Shown piece by piece: positions 1 through 12,782 of a stretch of 64,000 nucleotides of DNA (within the stretch, counting starts at the first letter, position 1; each line of letters starts with the position of its first letter). This stretch comes from Epiperipatus broadwayi (taxonomy: Eukaryota > Onychophora > Udeonychophora > Euonychophora > Peripatidae), in assembly GCA_028023455.1 (NCBI GenBank), contig JAQFVV010006203.1, forward strand, positions 7,904,821-7,968,820, written 5' to 3'. A program made the position numbers and the translations under genes. Under the pieces are notes generated by a model. It was not told the origin of the DNA. It did no database searches and was given only the letters and a program-made list of their open reading frames with translations.

Positions 1-342
1 TTTTTATAATTAAGCCATATATATGTAATAGCTAGTTAGCTAACATTTTATATAGAAATAATATTCCAAAATTCATGGTCTTCGATTTTACTTTTCTTTT
101 TTTTATATATTTTGTGTCAGGTAACTAAAATGGCTTCATTCTCAACTTTATTCCTGAAATAGTTATTCTTGACTCAAATCCAGATTATTTTCATGATAAG
201 TGATGATTGCAGCTCTTCCAATGGCAATATTTTTGAGGATATGATGAGAAGTAGAGTTTGATATCTAAGGAATATTCTTCGATTATCTTTAAGGTTTCCC
301 TTTATAGTAAGACCAAGTATGACTTTACTTATCAGTGCAGAT

Positions 343-1490
343 GCTATGCTTCTACAATTCTTTGATGTAAGAATTGTAAGGGAAGCCACTCTTTATATTG
401 ATCAATTCATATGTAAGAATATCAACAAGAGATGGTCTAGGCTTAAAAAATGGATACTATCCTCAGCGAAAGAGATGAGGTTATTTTTTTGTAGGGTCAA
501 TGCCAGAAGGCATAATCAAATGTCCATATCAAGAATGGTGGGAAAAACATGGCACCATATACCAGTTTTTTCAAAAGCTATAAAATATACTACATATATT
601 TTACTTATGAAATTTCTGCATTTTGCTGATGAAAATGTTATGAGTCAGAAACTCAGTTTAATGCCTTGTTACATTTAACAGCAGATAAAAAGTTTTTTGC
701 TCTATAATCTGATCTAGAAACAGTACAATTCTAAAAAGAGAATCTCTTTTAGTGAAATTTTTCAGTTTGTGAAAATCAAAGTCACCATATGTGTAGTTTT
801 TCTTTTTATACTAGGAAAGATACAATATAATACTTATCCAGTCAGCACTAAAAGTATTCATCTGGTAGTATCACAAAAGATAATTGGTACAGATAACTAA
901 CTCTTGCAAATATACTTGTTAGAGAGAAGACAGATATTAGTTTTGAAAAGGCACAATAAAGACCAATCTGCCTTTTGAGCAACATTCACAACACATCCAC
1001 TGAATGTCTGGGGTCAATGCGGTGAAATCCACTGTACTATATAATTATAATCTTTTCAAGGGCAGTATTGATTGTTGTGATTAACAGCTATCATTTTGTT
1101 GCACAAGTAGGAAACATCAAAAAATATTATAAAAAAATATGTAGGCACTTCATGGATTTAGATGACTGAAATGCTTTTGTGTTGTACAAAAACATACATC
1201 TTTTGAATTTCAAGATGGCAATTATCAATGAGATTTTGGGATTTTGTAAGCCAATTCCACATCAAGAACTCCATGAGAAAGACCTAGCACTACTCCTTTA
1301 TCTTTTTGTCTAACTGGTCAATATTTCTTGAACTGCATTCCATCCAACCCTATCAAAAAAGATCACTCAAGACAATGCCATATTTGTTGCTTGAAAGTAA
1401 AGTGCATAAAAAAACAACAAGATTTTGATGTAAAGAATGCAAGATTGGACTACACCTGGAGTCTTATGTAAAGTATCCAGAGGAAATTAT
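343..1490 (+). pseudogene. Decayed piggyBac transposase
   Basis: Plus-strand translation gives, in order, pieces of a piggyBac (DDE_Tnp_1_7) transposase. At about 343-660: LQFFDVRIVREATLYIDQF, then SRLKKW, KEMRLF and LMKFLHFADENV, matching the family's FFDxxIVxxIxxETNxYxxQF, SRxxxW, EMKxFLG and LRFLHFxDN. At about 885-960: GTDN, then YLLERRQ, matching TDNxYTSxxLxxYLLERKT. At about 1305-1400: LTGQYF and RQCHIC, matching the C-terminal RLTGxHF and RxCxxC zinc-binding part. Stops and frameshifts separate the pieces, so it is dead. It is an insertion on the opposite strand within DGCR8 intron 3. Terminal repeats were not identified. Confidence 0.8.
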
Positions 1491-1571
1491 GGTTTTTGCT
1501 TATTGCTTAGAAATTTGTAATATTTGAAATATAAGCATAATTCATATACTTGGAGTTTAAATGTAATTATA

Positions 1572-1812
1572 GGGGATTTGAACACAGACTTTCAAGCTCC
1601 CCTTCAACTATTCACTCTATCTCACAATACTGATACACATGATCACACATGTGAAAAAGATAAATAATCTCCAATATAGGTAGATAATAATCTGGACCAG
1701 ATGATGAGTGCTTTCAGCAGTAAATAAGTATATTGGAGATCATTTATCTTTTCATGTGTGTGGTCATGTGTATCGGTTGTATGACATAGTGAGTAACTGA
1801 AGGGTATGTAGA
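1572..1812. mobile_element. Foldback repeat, same family as 29501-30683
   Basis: The left arm (about 1572-1682) and right arm (about 1730-1812) are imperfect inverted copies: the left has GATACACATGATCACACATG and AAGATAAATAATCTCC, and the right has their reverse complements. The centre, AATCTGGACCAGATGATGA, matches AATCTGGACCAACTGATGA at 30486. On the minus strand GTGTTCAAATCCCC (1571-1584) fits a Pol III B box, so a tRNA-derived origin is possible. Confidence 0.7.
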
Positions 1813-2539
1813 AATTTGTAGATTTTATAAAAACTTAATTAATGAATAAATTATAAATAAATCCAAATAATAGACAACTCATTGATCTACAACTTAATTT
1901 AATATTGTCTAATCGATTTTCATTCTAATACGATTCTTCTCAAGATATCATTTTTAAAATTTATTACGTGACAAAGAAGGTTCTACAGCAATGATTATAA
2001 GAAATGGAATTTTATAAAAAACTATACATATATATATATTTTATTTTGTTTCTTCAAGTATGCAGGTTAGTTGGATAGGAGAGATGGGTTGGTAATACTT
2101 CAAAATATAATATAGGCATTATGCCAGAAAAAAAAAAGTTTGTTCTGTGAAAATTGCATATGTTTTCTATAAAAATATTTTTATTATTTTTTTTTGTTTC
2201 AGAATATATTTTCAATACAATATTGCAAAAATTGAAAAAAATACAATAAATGCATTTTCTTAAAATATTTGTTTTTAGAATTAATATAGTTTTAGTGCTA
2301 AACATTTCTGCAAAAGTTGTATTATAAATGCATTTTTTTTTTCACTATTGTTAAATTAATAAAACTTAAAAAAAAAAAAATTGAATTAATTTTGTTCATA
2401 TTTTAATATATATACATCAAAAATAGATTTTAAAAACACATTTTTTTTGTCCAGAAATTAGGACAATAATGAGCAATTAAAAGATTAAACTACACAAAGT
2501 TATTCTTCAAAAATTCAAAATATTAAATTCACTAAACAC

Positions 2540-2670
2540 CTACTGTCTTGTGAGGAATCTCCATTTACTTGTGCCACTTCCTTTTGTTGATGTTCTTTCT
2601 CTTCAGTTTCTTTTTCCAGCTCACGTTTGTAATGGAGACATGGAATGCTGATAATTGGAATTTCATGTTT
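2540..2670 (-). CDS. DGCR8: DGCR8/Pasha, third coding exon (Pro-Cys haem-ligand segment)
   Basis: The exon gives 43 codons plus two bases, starting KHEIPIISIPCLHYKRELEK and running into a Glu/Lys/Gln-rich stretch. In vertebrate DGCR8 the equivalent IPCLHYKK carries the Pro-Cys pair whose cysteine is the axial haem ligand needed for dimerisation; here it is P290-C291. It joins exon B in phase 0 as GSAR-KHEIP, matching vertebrate GSIR-KHDPP. The acceptor is TTTTTCTGTAG. The donor I chose, AGTAG|GTGTTT, is weak, so the 3' boundary is less certain than the 5' one. Another frame of the same stretch is open for about 70 codons and is a shadow. The next exons (rest of the Rhed, two dsRBDs, C-terminal tail) were not found in 1-2539 and probably lie beyond the window. 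Confidence 0.9.
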
Positions 2671-4842
2671 CTACAGAAAAACACATAACAAAAAATAAAA
2701 AAGAAAAAAAAGTATATCAAGATTTTGATTACAATAACAACAATTTTATTTAAGAAAAAGAAATACTCCCCCCTCCCCCCACACACATAAAAGTTGCATT
2801 TTGAAATAAATGCTTACCTTAACTATTGTTTTTGTTACTGAAATAGATAACAACAATGATAAAGATAATGAATACTGCACATATTTTGTTAGCAAAATTC
2901 ATGGATTTTATATGCTGGATGAAGTATTAAGGCTCTTACTGCCAACATATTTGAAAAAATATTCTATGATTATTAATAGGAATGTAACATAAGTCAATAA
3001 GAATTATATAATTATTAAAAAATGTGTAAGAACATCCAAACTTGAAAAAAAAAGATACAAACAATATTTGTCTTTAAGTCAGTGATTCAAATTAAAATAA
3101 AATAGTTTCAGGAAATGCCTAGCATATAAATAAAAATAAATAATCGTAGTAATTTAATCAGAAGATTAAGTAAAGTTTTAATTAGAAAATGAGTTTGTGC
3201 ATAATAATTCTATTCAATTGGCAATTTCTTTTATTTTCTTCAGAAGAGAATTGATTCAAAAGCCATGAATTCTTAAATTTGCTATTGTCAAGACTACTTC
3301 ATTAGATACTATACTATGATGCATAATTTAAGAATTTGTATTAACAATACCGAAATGAAGTACAAAGAATGAAAAGTATTTCCCTGAAATTTTGCAGATA
3401 CAATTATTAATGGTTTTAGTATTTGATATGCTGTTATTATTTAAAAATTTCAAATTAAGAAAAGAAGAAGAGAAAAATGTAATCAAGTAATAAAATCTCA
3501 TAACAGCTAGTATAAAGATAAATTGAATCATTTACCTGTGAATTAATAAGCCTGCAATAAAATTGTTTTGAAACACAAAAAATGCCACTCAAAATATATG
3601 AAAATATACTTTGATATATCCTAAAGCTGAGATATAGCCAAAAAGCAGTGATATTATTTTTATAATTAATAAAAAGCATTTTTAGATGATGCTTAATATT
3701 TGAGTTTTTTAATGACATACAAAAAAAAATATTTAAAGCATTATTTAGCAGACATGATGATACTAGATTAATTACTAAAAAAGTTTTTAAAATTAGAAAT
3801 TGTTGAAAAAAAAAACTTGAATATTTATGTATAATTAAAAACCTATTATACCCAGACCATCAAGTTTTAGAATGGCTACTGCAATGCAATAAATACATCA
3901 TATTTTTTACAGTTGAAAATTAAACCACAAATTTTTGCACACCAGCAAACTATTTAATTACTGAAAGATACAAAAGTATGTGTGAATATATATACAACAA
4001 ATACTGGAAATTGCATTTTATTCTTTTTCAATATTCCTAAATTTCAAACTAATACATGCATATTAAATCAGAAACTAATAATTCACATGACAACAAATCA
4101 TGTTTTATTAACTTTAGATTAAAATATTACACTTTAATATTATTATATAAAATCACTGCATAACTAATTAGCCAGTGATTTGTTTTTGGCAAAACTTATA
4201 CCTATGAAGACTAAATTTGTTCTTTTATAGAGTAGTTCCACTTAGTAATATAAAATTTAGCTCTATTAAAAGTTGTAAATAAAACTATTGTCATTATACA
4301 TACTCAGAAAACTATTTATAATATATTCTTTATATGATCATAAATTCAAACCTTAGTCAATTGAATGTACTATTGTTGCAACACATAATCTTTAGTGTAA
4401 AGTAACTAGTCATGTAATTCACCGAATTGACTTTAAAATCTTTTTTTAAAGATAATAAAAAATACTTTTATTAATATTTTTCAAACTATCAGGAAAAATG
4501 TATTTATTGATTATAAAATTACAAGTAAATAACAAAATAATTAATTGAGAAGGATTGTAGTATGTTGTGATTTTTATCTTTCAAAATAATATTCTGAAGC
4601 AGAAGATTAAGACAATTGGGATATAACAGATAAAATGACATTTGTATTTTTTTTTAAAAAAAATGCTTTTTGGTGAATTGATCAAGAAAAAGAGACCGAG
4701 ATATAGATTAATATTATGATAAAAGACATTTTTGAAAAACTTTTGATAGGCTTAATAAATGAAAAAAATTGTCTGAGGATCACATTATATGTATGCTGAT
4801 TTAGTATTATAATTTTATTTTTCTAATTGCATTGCCAAATCC

Positions 4843-4919
4843 ATATAATACTAATATCATCTATGTTCTTGATTACTTTTTACAATTAATAAAGAACATA
4901 GATGATATTAATATTATAT
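4843..4919. repeat. Short hairpin repeat (MITE-like), copy 1
   Basis: Two 28-bp arms (4843-4870 and 4892-4919), inverted with one mismatch, flank a 21-base loop. The segment AATATCATCTATGTTCTT and the following ATTACTTTTTA recur in the hairpin at 24679-24835, so this is an interspersed repeat and not a lone hairpin RNA. Confidence 0.7.
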
Positions 4920-6669
4920 AGTGATTTAGCATTAAAATATAACACCTAAAAAAAAAAAAAATTGAAGATAAAAGAATATAAGTATAGCACATGAAAGGGA
5001 AGACTATTTATAAACAACTATGCCATTAAAATCACGATTCGGCCATGAGTAAAGCATATCAGAAAATCACATAACCATAAATTCCTGATATTTATTCACC
5101 CCCAAGCCACTAAAATGCTGCTTGCCTATTGTTCTTTTTTTGGAAGATGCATTCATCATGCAAACTTAGCATACCATGAAGTAATAACACATGTGAAACA
5201 AAATGGCCTGATATGATTTGCAATTGTTATAAAGACTGATTTCAAAAATATTGATCATACTAACACTCATTATCTAAGTATCAAATATTTAATATTTTCC
5301 CAAACCTTCTTCAATAGATCAGCAACAACAAAAACTTTTAAGAGATTCTTTCCAATATTTCAGATAACAAAAGATATTGTCCAAGGATTTTTCTTTATTA
5401 GCTATTTATTGATTTACTTTTTCTTATTCCCAAAATATTTGGCAATAAATATATTTGCCTATGTAATTGAAGATGTGATAATTAGGATCTCTAACCTTTT
5501 TGACTATTGAGAAATGCTCAATTTTTTTCTCCCCAAAATGAATGAATTATTTGCATCAGGAGACAAACCTTTGGCAAAGCAGACATTACCAGGAAAAAAT
5601 AATCCATCAATGTTCGCAGCAGTTCCAACTAAATTTCTTGAAATACCAGTACATTTTGATGGAAAACCCATTTCAATAACTAATAAATTAATTAACAATA
5701 ATTTTTTTGACTAAATTAATAACTTTCAATCCAATTAAATGCCACCTGAGAATAAAAATCTCATTCTCAAGTCTTTTGTTATAAATATAGACTTGGAATT
5801 CTGTAATTAATATAATAGTAGCATATATTAACAAACATATAAATAATTATTTATGGGAATCATGATCAAAATTTTTCATACAAAACTCTTAAGAATATCA
5901 GCAGAAAATAATAGTTTTGAACTAACTGATATTAAATCAATTCATAAAAGCTAAATCCTTTAGTGGAATCTATGTGGTGACTTATTTGATATCACTCTTA
6001 CTGCTAGCTAGCTGACTTGGTGAAATTCGGAAAATCATCATATATGATGAGATGAGACTGGCCTATCTAGATACGAGATCAGATTAAGAATCCATCAGTG
6101 ATAATACCCCCCAAAATTCAAAATGGAAATCCATTTTTCTACAGAAATTATTGGATGGATCATCGACTTATACAAGGAGCAAATTTCTTTATATCAATTT
6201 GTAAACAATGTGGATCAGATGGAACTTCTTTTATGCATATTGATCTTTTTCAATAACTTAAGATCAAATTTTGTTCTCTATAACAAATAAACATTAAGCA
6301 AGATTTGGACATCAAGCTTTTTGATTAGTGACAAAAAAGATAAAAAGAGCTACTTAATCACCATAGATTTATGTATATATTGGAATATAGAGCAATTTTT
6401 CAAAACCAAATGATACTGTTCAATAGTTCTATAAATACTGGTGGAAGTAGTATTCTAGAGAACATACTTGTTAAAAATAAAATAAAATTTATATGGCCTG
6501 AGGGATTGTTTAGCTCATGAGTTTTATTATAACTGTGTGGTCTTCACTCATAAGTTTTATTATAATCTAAATGAAATGCAGATATGCTATTGTGCAATTA
6601 TTAGTTAAAACCTAATTCTTATGTAGTAATACATTATATACTAATGTTGAGAAATATGTAAGAAAAAAT

Positions 6670-7690
6670 AAGTTTTTTTTTTTCTCTCGATGATGAAAGT
6701 TTATTCATCAAAAGAAAATAGATGCAAATACAGTTAAAAAAAGGTTTACAAAGAAGTGATTACATGATAAAATAAAATTCAGAAACAACATGGTGAAAAG
6801 AGAAGAATACATATAAAAAGGGATGTGGAAAGGGTATGTAGTCCAGGCCAAGAAAAGTCTTTGGTTGCAAGTCCTAGACGCACGTCCTCGTTGAGCGAGC
6901 GATCGCAGGAATCACAAACATTTTATTAGATGAGACCTATGACAGAGGCTGAGAGTTGGAGGATTGCCCAGGTGTCTGTGAGAAGCGGAGGTGGGCTACT
7001 TTGGTATCTCTGGTTTTGAGAGAGCGAGTTAGGTCCAATAGTTTTTGATTCGCTGAGTGTACTCTGGTCAAAAATAATAACACATCGGAGCAGCCAGAGT
7101 GCATAGATGAGGAAAACTGATAGTTGCAAAGACCCCCATTTCGATGGATCCTTGGAGGTTGAAAATGGTGTTCCTGTGCGAGGAAAGACGGGAGTTGATG
7201 ACACGTCTCACTCCAAGCAAAAAGGAACATTCAAGTAAGAAGTGCTGGAGAGTTTCATTGTCGGTTTTACAGAGCTGTCATGGGGAAAAAGATCTTGGTG
7301 AAACCGCTACGGTTGACCAAAAATTGATTGGTGGAAAGGAAGTGAAGATTGATTTTGAGGAGGAAAGCAAGGAATTTTGCCTCGCGGGACAATCTTTTGA
7401 ATTTGTGGATTAATTGAGCATTGATAAGTTTGAGGAATGTAGGGGAGACAATGGAGGAGTCTTTGGTCCGATTGAAAATCTCCCAGTACTTTAATTTTCC
7501 GCAGATGGAAGGTATAGCAAAGCTAGCCTTTTATAGGATGTTAGCGATGAGTGAGGTCCATGACCTGGGCTTGCCATTAAGAGGAGGAGTGTCGGTGGGA
7601 GTGATGATATGCACAAAATCGGCAGGAAAGTGACTTATGAGCATTAGTATAATATTGTGAGTTCTCTGAATCAGGAGTGTCAATGGAGTG
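6670..7690 (-). mobile_element. Decayed non-LTR retrotransposon 3' end (C-terminal zinc-knuckle region)
   Basis: Minus-strand translation gives an almost open frame from about 7620 to 7275 containing KPRSWTSLIANIL, then a stop, ICGKLKYWEIFN, FLKLINAQLIHKFKRLSREA, and KINLHFLSTNQFLVNRSGF. It continues after a frameshift into CKTDNETLQHFLLECSF (about 7272-7222). The last piece is the reverse-transcriptase-associated zinc-binding motif (zf-RVT, C-x-x-C...ETxxHxxxEC) found C-terminal to RT in many LINEs. Stops and frameshifts show it is dead. The stretch is clearly richer in G+C than the intron around it. The A/T-rich 6670-6800 end may be the 3' UTR or tail. The RT domain itself is missing. The clade is not assigned. 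Confidence 0.72.
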
Positions 7691-10600
7691 CAGGCCCGGC
7701 CCATTGAGGTTTTTAGGAAAACAAGTTCTTTTAAAAAAAATAATAGTTAATCAATAAAATATAGCAATGTTAAATTCTGGTAAGAGTTTTGAAGCATATT
7801 GGTTTTATATTGTATTATGTATAAATTAATTATATGTAATGTGTTAAGATTAACTTTTGCTGCCATGGGTTGTTACAGATAATTGACTTGCCTTCTAGCC
7901 AAAGTGAATAACAATTCTATCAATGAAAGAAATGATACCATCCTTAAACCTTTCTTTTTTTCTATATATAGAAAAATGTCTCAAATACCCAGGCTAGAAA
8001 GATTGAATTTTTAAACCTATCTAAAAATTTACTTCTAAATATTTTACATTAATTAATGTTTCTAAATGATAAATATAAAATTATTTACAACGCTAAATAT
8101 TTATATTTAATGTGTTAAAGATTATCCTTTGCTGCCACTATTGTTATAGTTAAATGAACTGCTCTCTAGTCAAAATAAATGACCACTCTATTGGTAAAAG
8201 AAACAATAAAATAAATATATCAATATTTAGAAGCAATACTTCATTAAGTAATCATAATTAAAAGACTGAATAACTTAAAAACTATTGTAATATTTTTCTC
8301 ATTTTTTTTTTGTGAACTATTAAAATAAGACTTTATAAAGTTAATTTTTTATTTCAATGATCTTTTCTAAACATAATAAAAATAAGAAAATTTTTAGATC
8401 TAATAATTTTAGTCACTATACTAGTAATCTTTGGGCATAAAGATTTTTTGAAGTACATGTAAAAAAATGTTTAATTCAGAATTGAATATCTCCTGCCTTT
8501 TATTTGTGCTGCTGAGAGATCTGCATTTTATGTAGTAGAGAAAAATATTTCACTAGCTATAATGATTTTATTCAGATTTTTCAGTATTGTTTTTTTTTTT
8601 TTTAAAAATTACATTACTTCACTAAGATGGGATTCTAATGGTTTAACTGGATTTCATATAAGCTATTCATTTAGATACAGAATTAAATAAGTCAATCTCT
8701 ATGTTTTTTTTTTCTTTTAAATTGTTTGTGACAATCTATATTCTTATCACTGATTGGATAAATAAACTCCTTTTATTATTGGAAATAGTTTTTGATATGT
8801 TCTAGTTTAAAGTTAGATTCTAAACAGTTCATATTTTTTAAAATTTATTATTTTCTTTTATAATGGATACATAAACTATCCATACTATAACTAGCATCTG
8901 ATATAATTTTTGGATAAAACTGTGCTAAACTCTTTATATATATGTAATCTAAGGAGTCTGATTACTAATTAATTCCTCAAAAGTTATTACTTGATTAAGA
9001 TAAAGGCAGGATTCTTTTATAAAACAATTTCAATAAAAATATACATATTTCAAAACAGACATTTCTTCTATAACCAATACCAGAAAACAAAATTAACCTT
9101 AATCAAGGATTAAGAACATTTTAAAAAGAGACAATATTTCCCTTTATCAAATTATATTTAAAATATTTTTACAAATAAAAAATACAGAAATACATTTTTT
9201 TTAATAGTTTTTTTCCTCTTGTGGTTGATATTAAAAATTTATTATTACCATGGCAACAAAAATCTATTTCATGTAGATAAACTTGCATTAAATTTTCATT
9301 TTATAATTTTATGTTAAATAGTTACTGAATATTTCTAATTATTATGTTCAAATGATACTTCTCATATAATATTGTACTTTCAAATTGGCAGATGATATAA
9401 TAATTTTACATAAGAATTATATGCGTTAACACTTTCTTTTAAGTTTAGATGATGTTAATTTTATACTATAACTACAGAAAACGAGTAATATAACAATATT
9501 AAAAATGGAACAATAAATTATACATTTCCTCTTAATTTATTCTTTTTTTCAAAAAACAAAAACAAAAGAATATTGAATATCTTGCACAGATAAAAATAAA
9601 ATAGCCATTATATTTTTAAATCATGTATTTATTTTGAGTCTGTAATTGAGAAAGGAGTTTGTTTCTGATCTATAATGCTCCCATTCAGTTATGCAGCAAG
9701 AGATTAAAATGTTCTACAATAACTCATTGGTGATAATGCAAAATCATGTTACCAATGAAGAAGTGAAGAAAGCGGAAGCCATATATATTGAAACGGTATA
9801 CATATGCCATTACATTATTTTAAAATTAATACTTAAAATGAAAAAAAAGATTGCAAATAAAAAAACTAAAAGAAAATTAAGAGTTGTGTTTAACATATAT
9901 AGATCGCACAGATGGAAAACTTTAAAACTATTTTAAGAAAAAAAAAAAAAAGTATTTAAAAGTACTTTTTTTCTAAAAAAAAAACTAAAGATCTAAAGAT
10001 AAAGATTAATATTTTTGAAAATAGAAATAAATGTTAATTTCTATCATGTTTAATCTTAGTAAATGGAAATGACTGTTTTAAAGCAAACTAGCCCTTGGGG
10101 CACTTAAATAATTAAAAGGTCAGTTAGGAGATATAGATAAAAATTAAAGATTGTTTCTGCTCTGAAGCAGCAACAAGTACACAGACCAAAATGGAAAAAC
10201 ATTTGGACATTAGGATCAGTGACATCATGTTAGGTCGATCTGTAGGATTTCTGATAAGAGGCTATAAAAGTATAAAAGGCAAAATAATAGCAGTTGTTAA
10301 AAAAAATTGACTATTAATCTACATATGAACTGTAGCTGTATTGTAGACTCCACGATGTAGGAGTCTGCAACAGATTTAATTTCCTAACAACCAGCTGAGG
10401 ATTCCCAATGACAGTTCCTGACCCAAGTATTGGCAAGTAGCGGCTTCGTTTACAAGGAGGGCGAACAATCTATGAAAGTAATCACTAAGATGCATCTCTA
10501 AATCTGCCGGAATCTGGAAAGTATGAACTCTTATCTAATATGAACTTTTACAAACTTGCAATTAGTAACTGAAAATAAGAACTCTTATCTGACCTAAAAA

Positions 10601-11838
10601 AAATAATTCTAAATCACTTATTAATATTTTTTTTATATGCATATGTTTGCTAATCATTTCAATTTTTCATTTTTATTTATTTTTGTATTCATTAACTAAA
10701 TTTTTAAAATGTATTAAATTTAAGTTGGATGTAGATGGCTGTATAGATTCGTTAAAGTTTATGTTAGTTATATTTTGTAAGATTTTCATGTGCATAAAAT
10801 AAAGATGCCTGTACGCGCACAGCCACTTCATATATATTGGTAAATATGACATCTCATGCTGAGTGTCTAAACGTATTTACTCGTATAGCTTATAAGTTAT
10901 TGTTGTCAATGATGAATGTCAATGGGTTTATTTTATTGTAAATTTCTCCTAAGCAATTTTCAATTAATAACTTTATATTTAAAATCGTTTATGTTTATTA
11001 TAAAGGGGTATGATTTCAGACTATTTGTTTCATAGTTAGGTCAATGCTGGTGGAGGGATATATGGGTGTTTATATTAATGCAATGTGAAGCATGTTTAGC
11101 ATACAGGGCAAAGCCCAACTGAATGCATGACCAAAAAGTGTAGTCATTGTGTTGCAGTGTACGCATATTTCCTGCAACATTGACCCCTTTAGCTCTATGG
11201 ATAGGGACTATAAGTCGGCAAATAGACCGTTCTCCCTCATATGTAGTATTTCTATTAAATATCTTATATACATGATTCATTCGCCAGACAGACGCACATT
11301 CCTGTACTGGATGAGGATCATATCCTTTAAATAATATCATGCTGCAGACGCACATTCCTAACAGCGTGGCTTTATGTTAACATTTTCATATTGCATTAGT
11401 TGAGTCTGTATATCAGAAACGAATGTTGATTTGGCTACGAACCTTTAGCCTGAGGTTGAATATTTTGAAAAGTTTTAATTGCGTAATTTATGTAGCCTAC
11501 CTCTACTCAACATTTTAAATAAAAATATTATTAAAATGTCCATCTGTGCGGACTTACTGAAATAATAATTTAAATTTAAAATTAATAACAGAACTTAAAT
11601 TTATTCCTCAAATTTATATATGTGCGTTAATAAATGTTTTTTGTGTGATAATTACTGGCAGTGGCTTATTTTAATATAAAAAAAAATCTTTTTTTATTTT
11701 AAATCTTTTTCTTTATTAAAATGTTTTAATTTATATATTAAATCTCTGCATCTCCTTGAGCTAATGGCATGGGCTAACGGTCAATAATAAAATAAAAGTT
11801 GGATCTTTTACAATATGTATCTGCCTACATATATAATT

Positions 11839-11868
11839 CTAGGTTCGAATAGCCTAGTGGCACCCTGA
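11839..11868 (+). repeat. Shared CCTAGTGGCACCCTGA motif, copy 1
   Basis: TCTAGGTTCGAATAG is followed by the 16-mer CCTAGTGGCACCCTGA, which recurs exactly at 31319-31334 in a similar context. TAGCCTAGTGGC also fits a Pol III A box, but no B box follows at the right distance. Confidence 0.4.
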
Positions 11869-12782
11869 ATGGCAGAAACGGTCAAAGTCACATCTTCCCT
11901 GACCGTTATATAATATAATTTGCTGCTTTTCATTATTTCTTTAACAAACCCATGTTATATTACATTTACCATAACAAATTATCATGATTTTCTCAACTTA
12001 TGCGTATATAAGATTCCTAGTGACAGAAGTAATTCACTTTACATTAGTCTTTTTTATAAATCATGTGTGTAAGCATAATCAATAAATATCAAATAGTGTG
12101 ATGCAAAGCACATATACATAAATGATTTCAAGCTATTAGCCTTTATTAATAAGGTGTATTGGTTCGGAGATATCTGTCCAGCAGTCATCTTAACTTTTAT
12201 TATGCTATTCAAGCTAATGACTGTTATATTCAAGCACTTAAGATTTTGAATTCAAGCCAACCAATTATCCAAATCTGCCATTAGATGCTGCAACATTAGG
12301 AATATATGAGATTTTTGTTGACAAGTCAAAGGTAGCTATAGTTAACTTGCAATAAGATTACTGATATATAGTTGCTCATTTAGTAATAAGACCTATATGG
12401 CTAACCAAGCTACCTAAGATATTTGAATACTTTCATATCATCAGCTTGAATAAAAAAATAGAGGTAAATTTATTACTGAATGAAATTACAGGATATTGTT
12501 AGTCCGATGCTCATGATTCCTCAAGCTTGTAAAGATGATTTTGGAAGAGTGATAAATGTATTACTGTGTCAATATATATATATATATTACATAATATTAA
12601 TTTGAATATTCTATATATATATTACTTATGTTTAAATTCATTTTATATTTATTAATATTACACACATACTTTAATCACACAGTATTTGGAGTGTTGAATG
12701 TTCATTTTTTTTTGTTCAAGTTTACTTATTGAAAAATTGATAATATATTCATATTAAAATACCAACAAAAAATTAACATTAC

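Larger units (their letters stand above)
1..2539 (-). other. Start of DGCR8 intron 3 (phase 2), continuing off the window
   Basis: Sequence downstream of the third exon. I looked on the minus strand for the expected Rhed C-terminal and dsRBD motifs and did not find them. It holds a piggyBac remnant on the plus strand and a foldback repeat; 1-340 and 1811-2539 show nothing else. Confidence 0.6.
2671..12782 (-). other. DGCR8 intron 2 (phase 0, about 10.1 kb)
   Basis: GT-AG intron between the WW-like exon and the Pro-Cys exon. It contains a small perfect-hairpin repeat (4843-4919) and the decayed LINE 3' end (about 6670-7690). The rest is AT-rich with nothing recognised, apart from a G+C-richer unassigned patch at about 10330-10470 and a short shared motif at 11839-11868. 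Confidence 0.85.

Noticed and set aside
2565-2786. 73-codon minus-strand open frame
   Set aside because: It overlaps the third DGCR8 exon but in the wrong frame and runs through the splice acceptor; the real exon uses another frame.
5504-5714. Overlapping 64- and 66-codon frames on both strands
   Set aside because: Slightly less AT-rich than the surroundings and possibly an old transposon fragment, but neither translation matches anything I can name.
7144-7413. 89-codon plus-strand open frame
   Set aside because: Shadow of the minus-strand LINE remnant; only the minus-strand translation has family motifs.
11041-11355. 104-codon minus-strand open frame
   Set aside because: Less AT-biased than most and contains two copies of an AGGAATGTGCGTCTG-type segment nearby, so it is more likely part of an unidentified repeat than a gene; no recognised domain.
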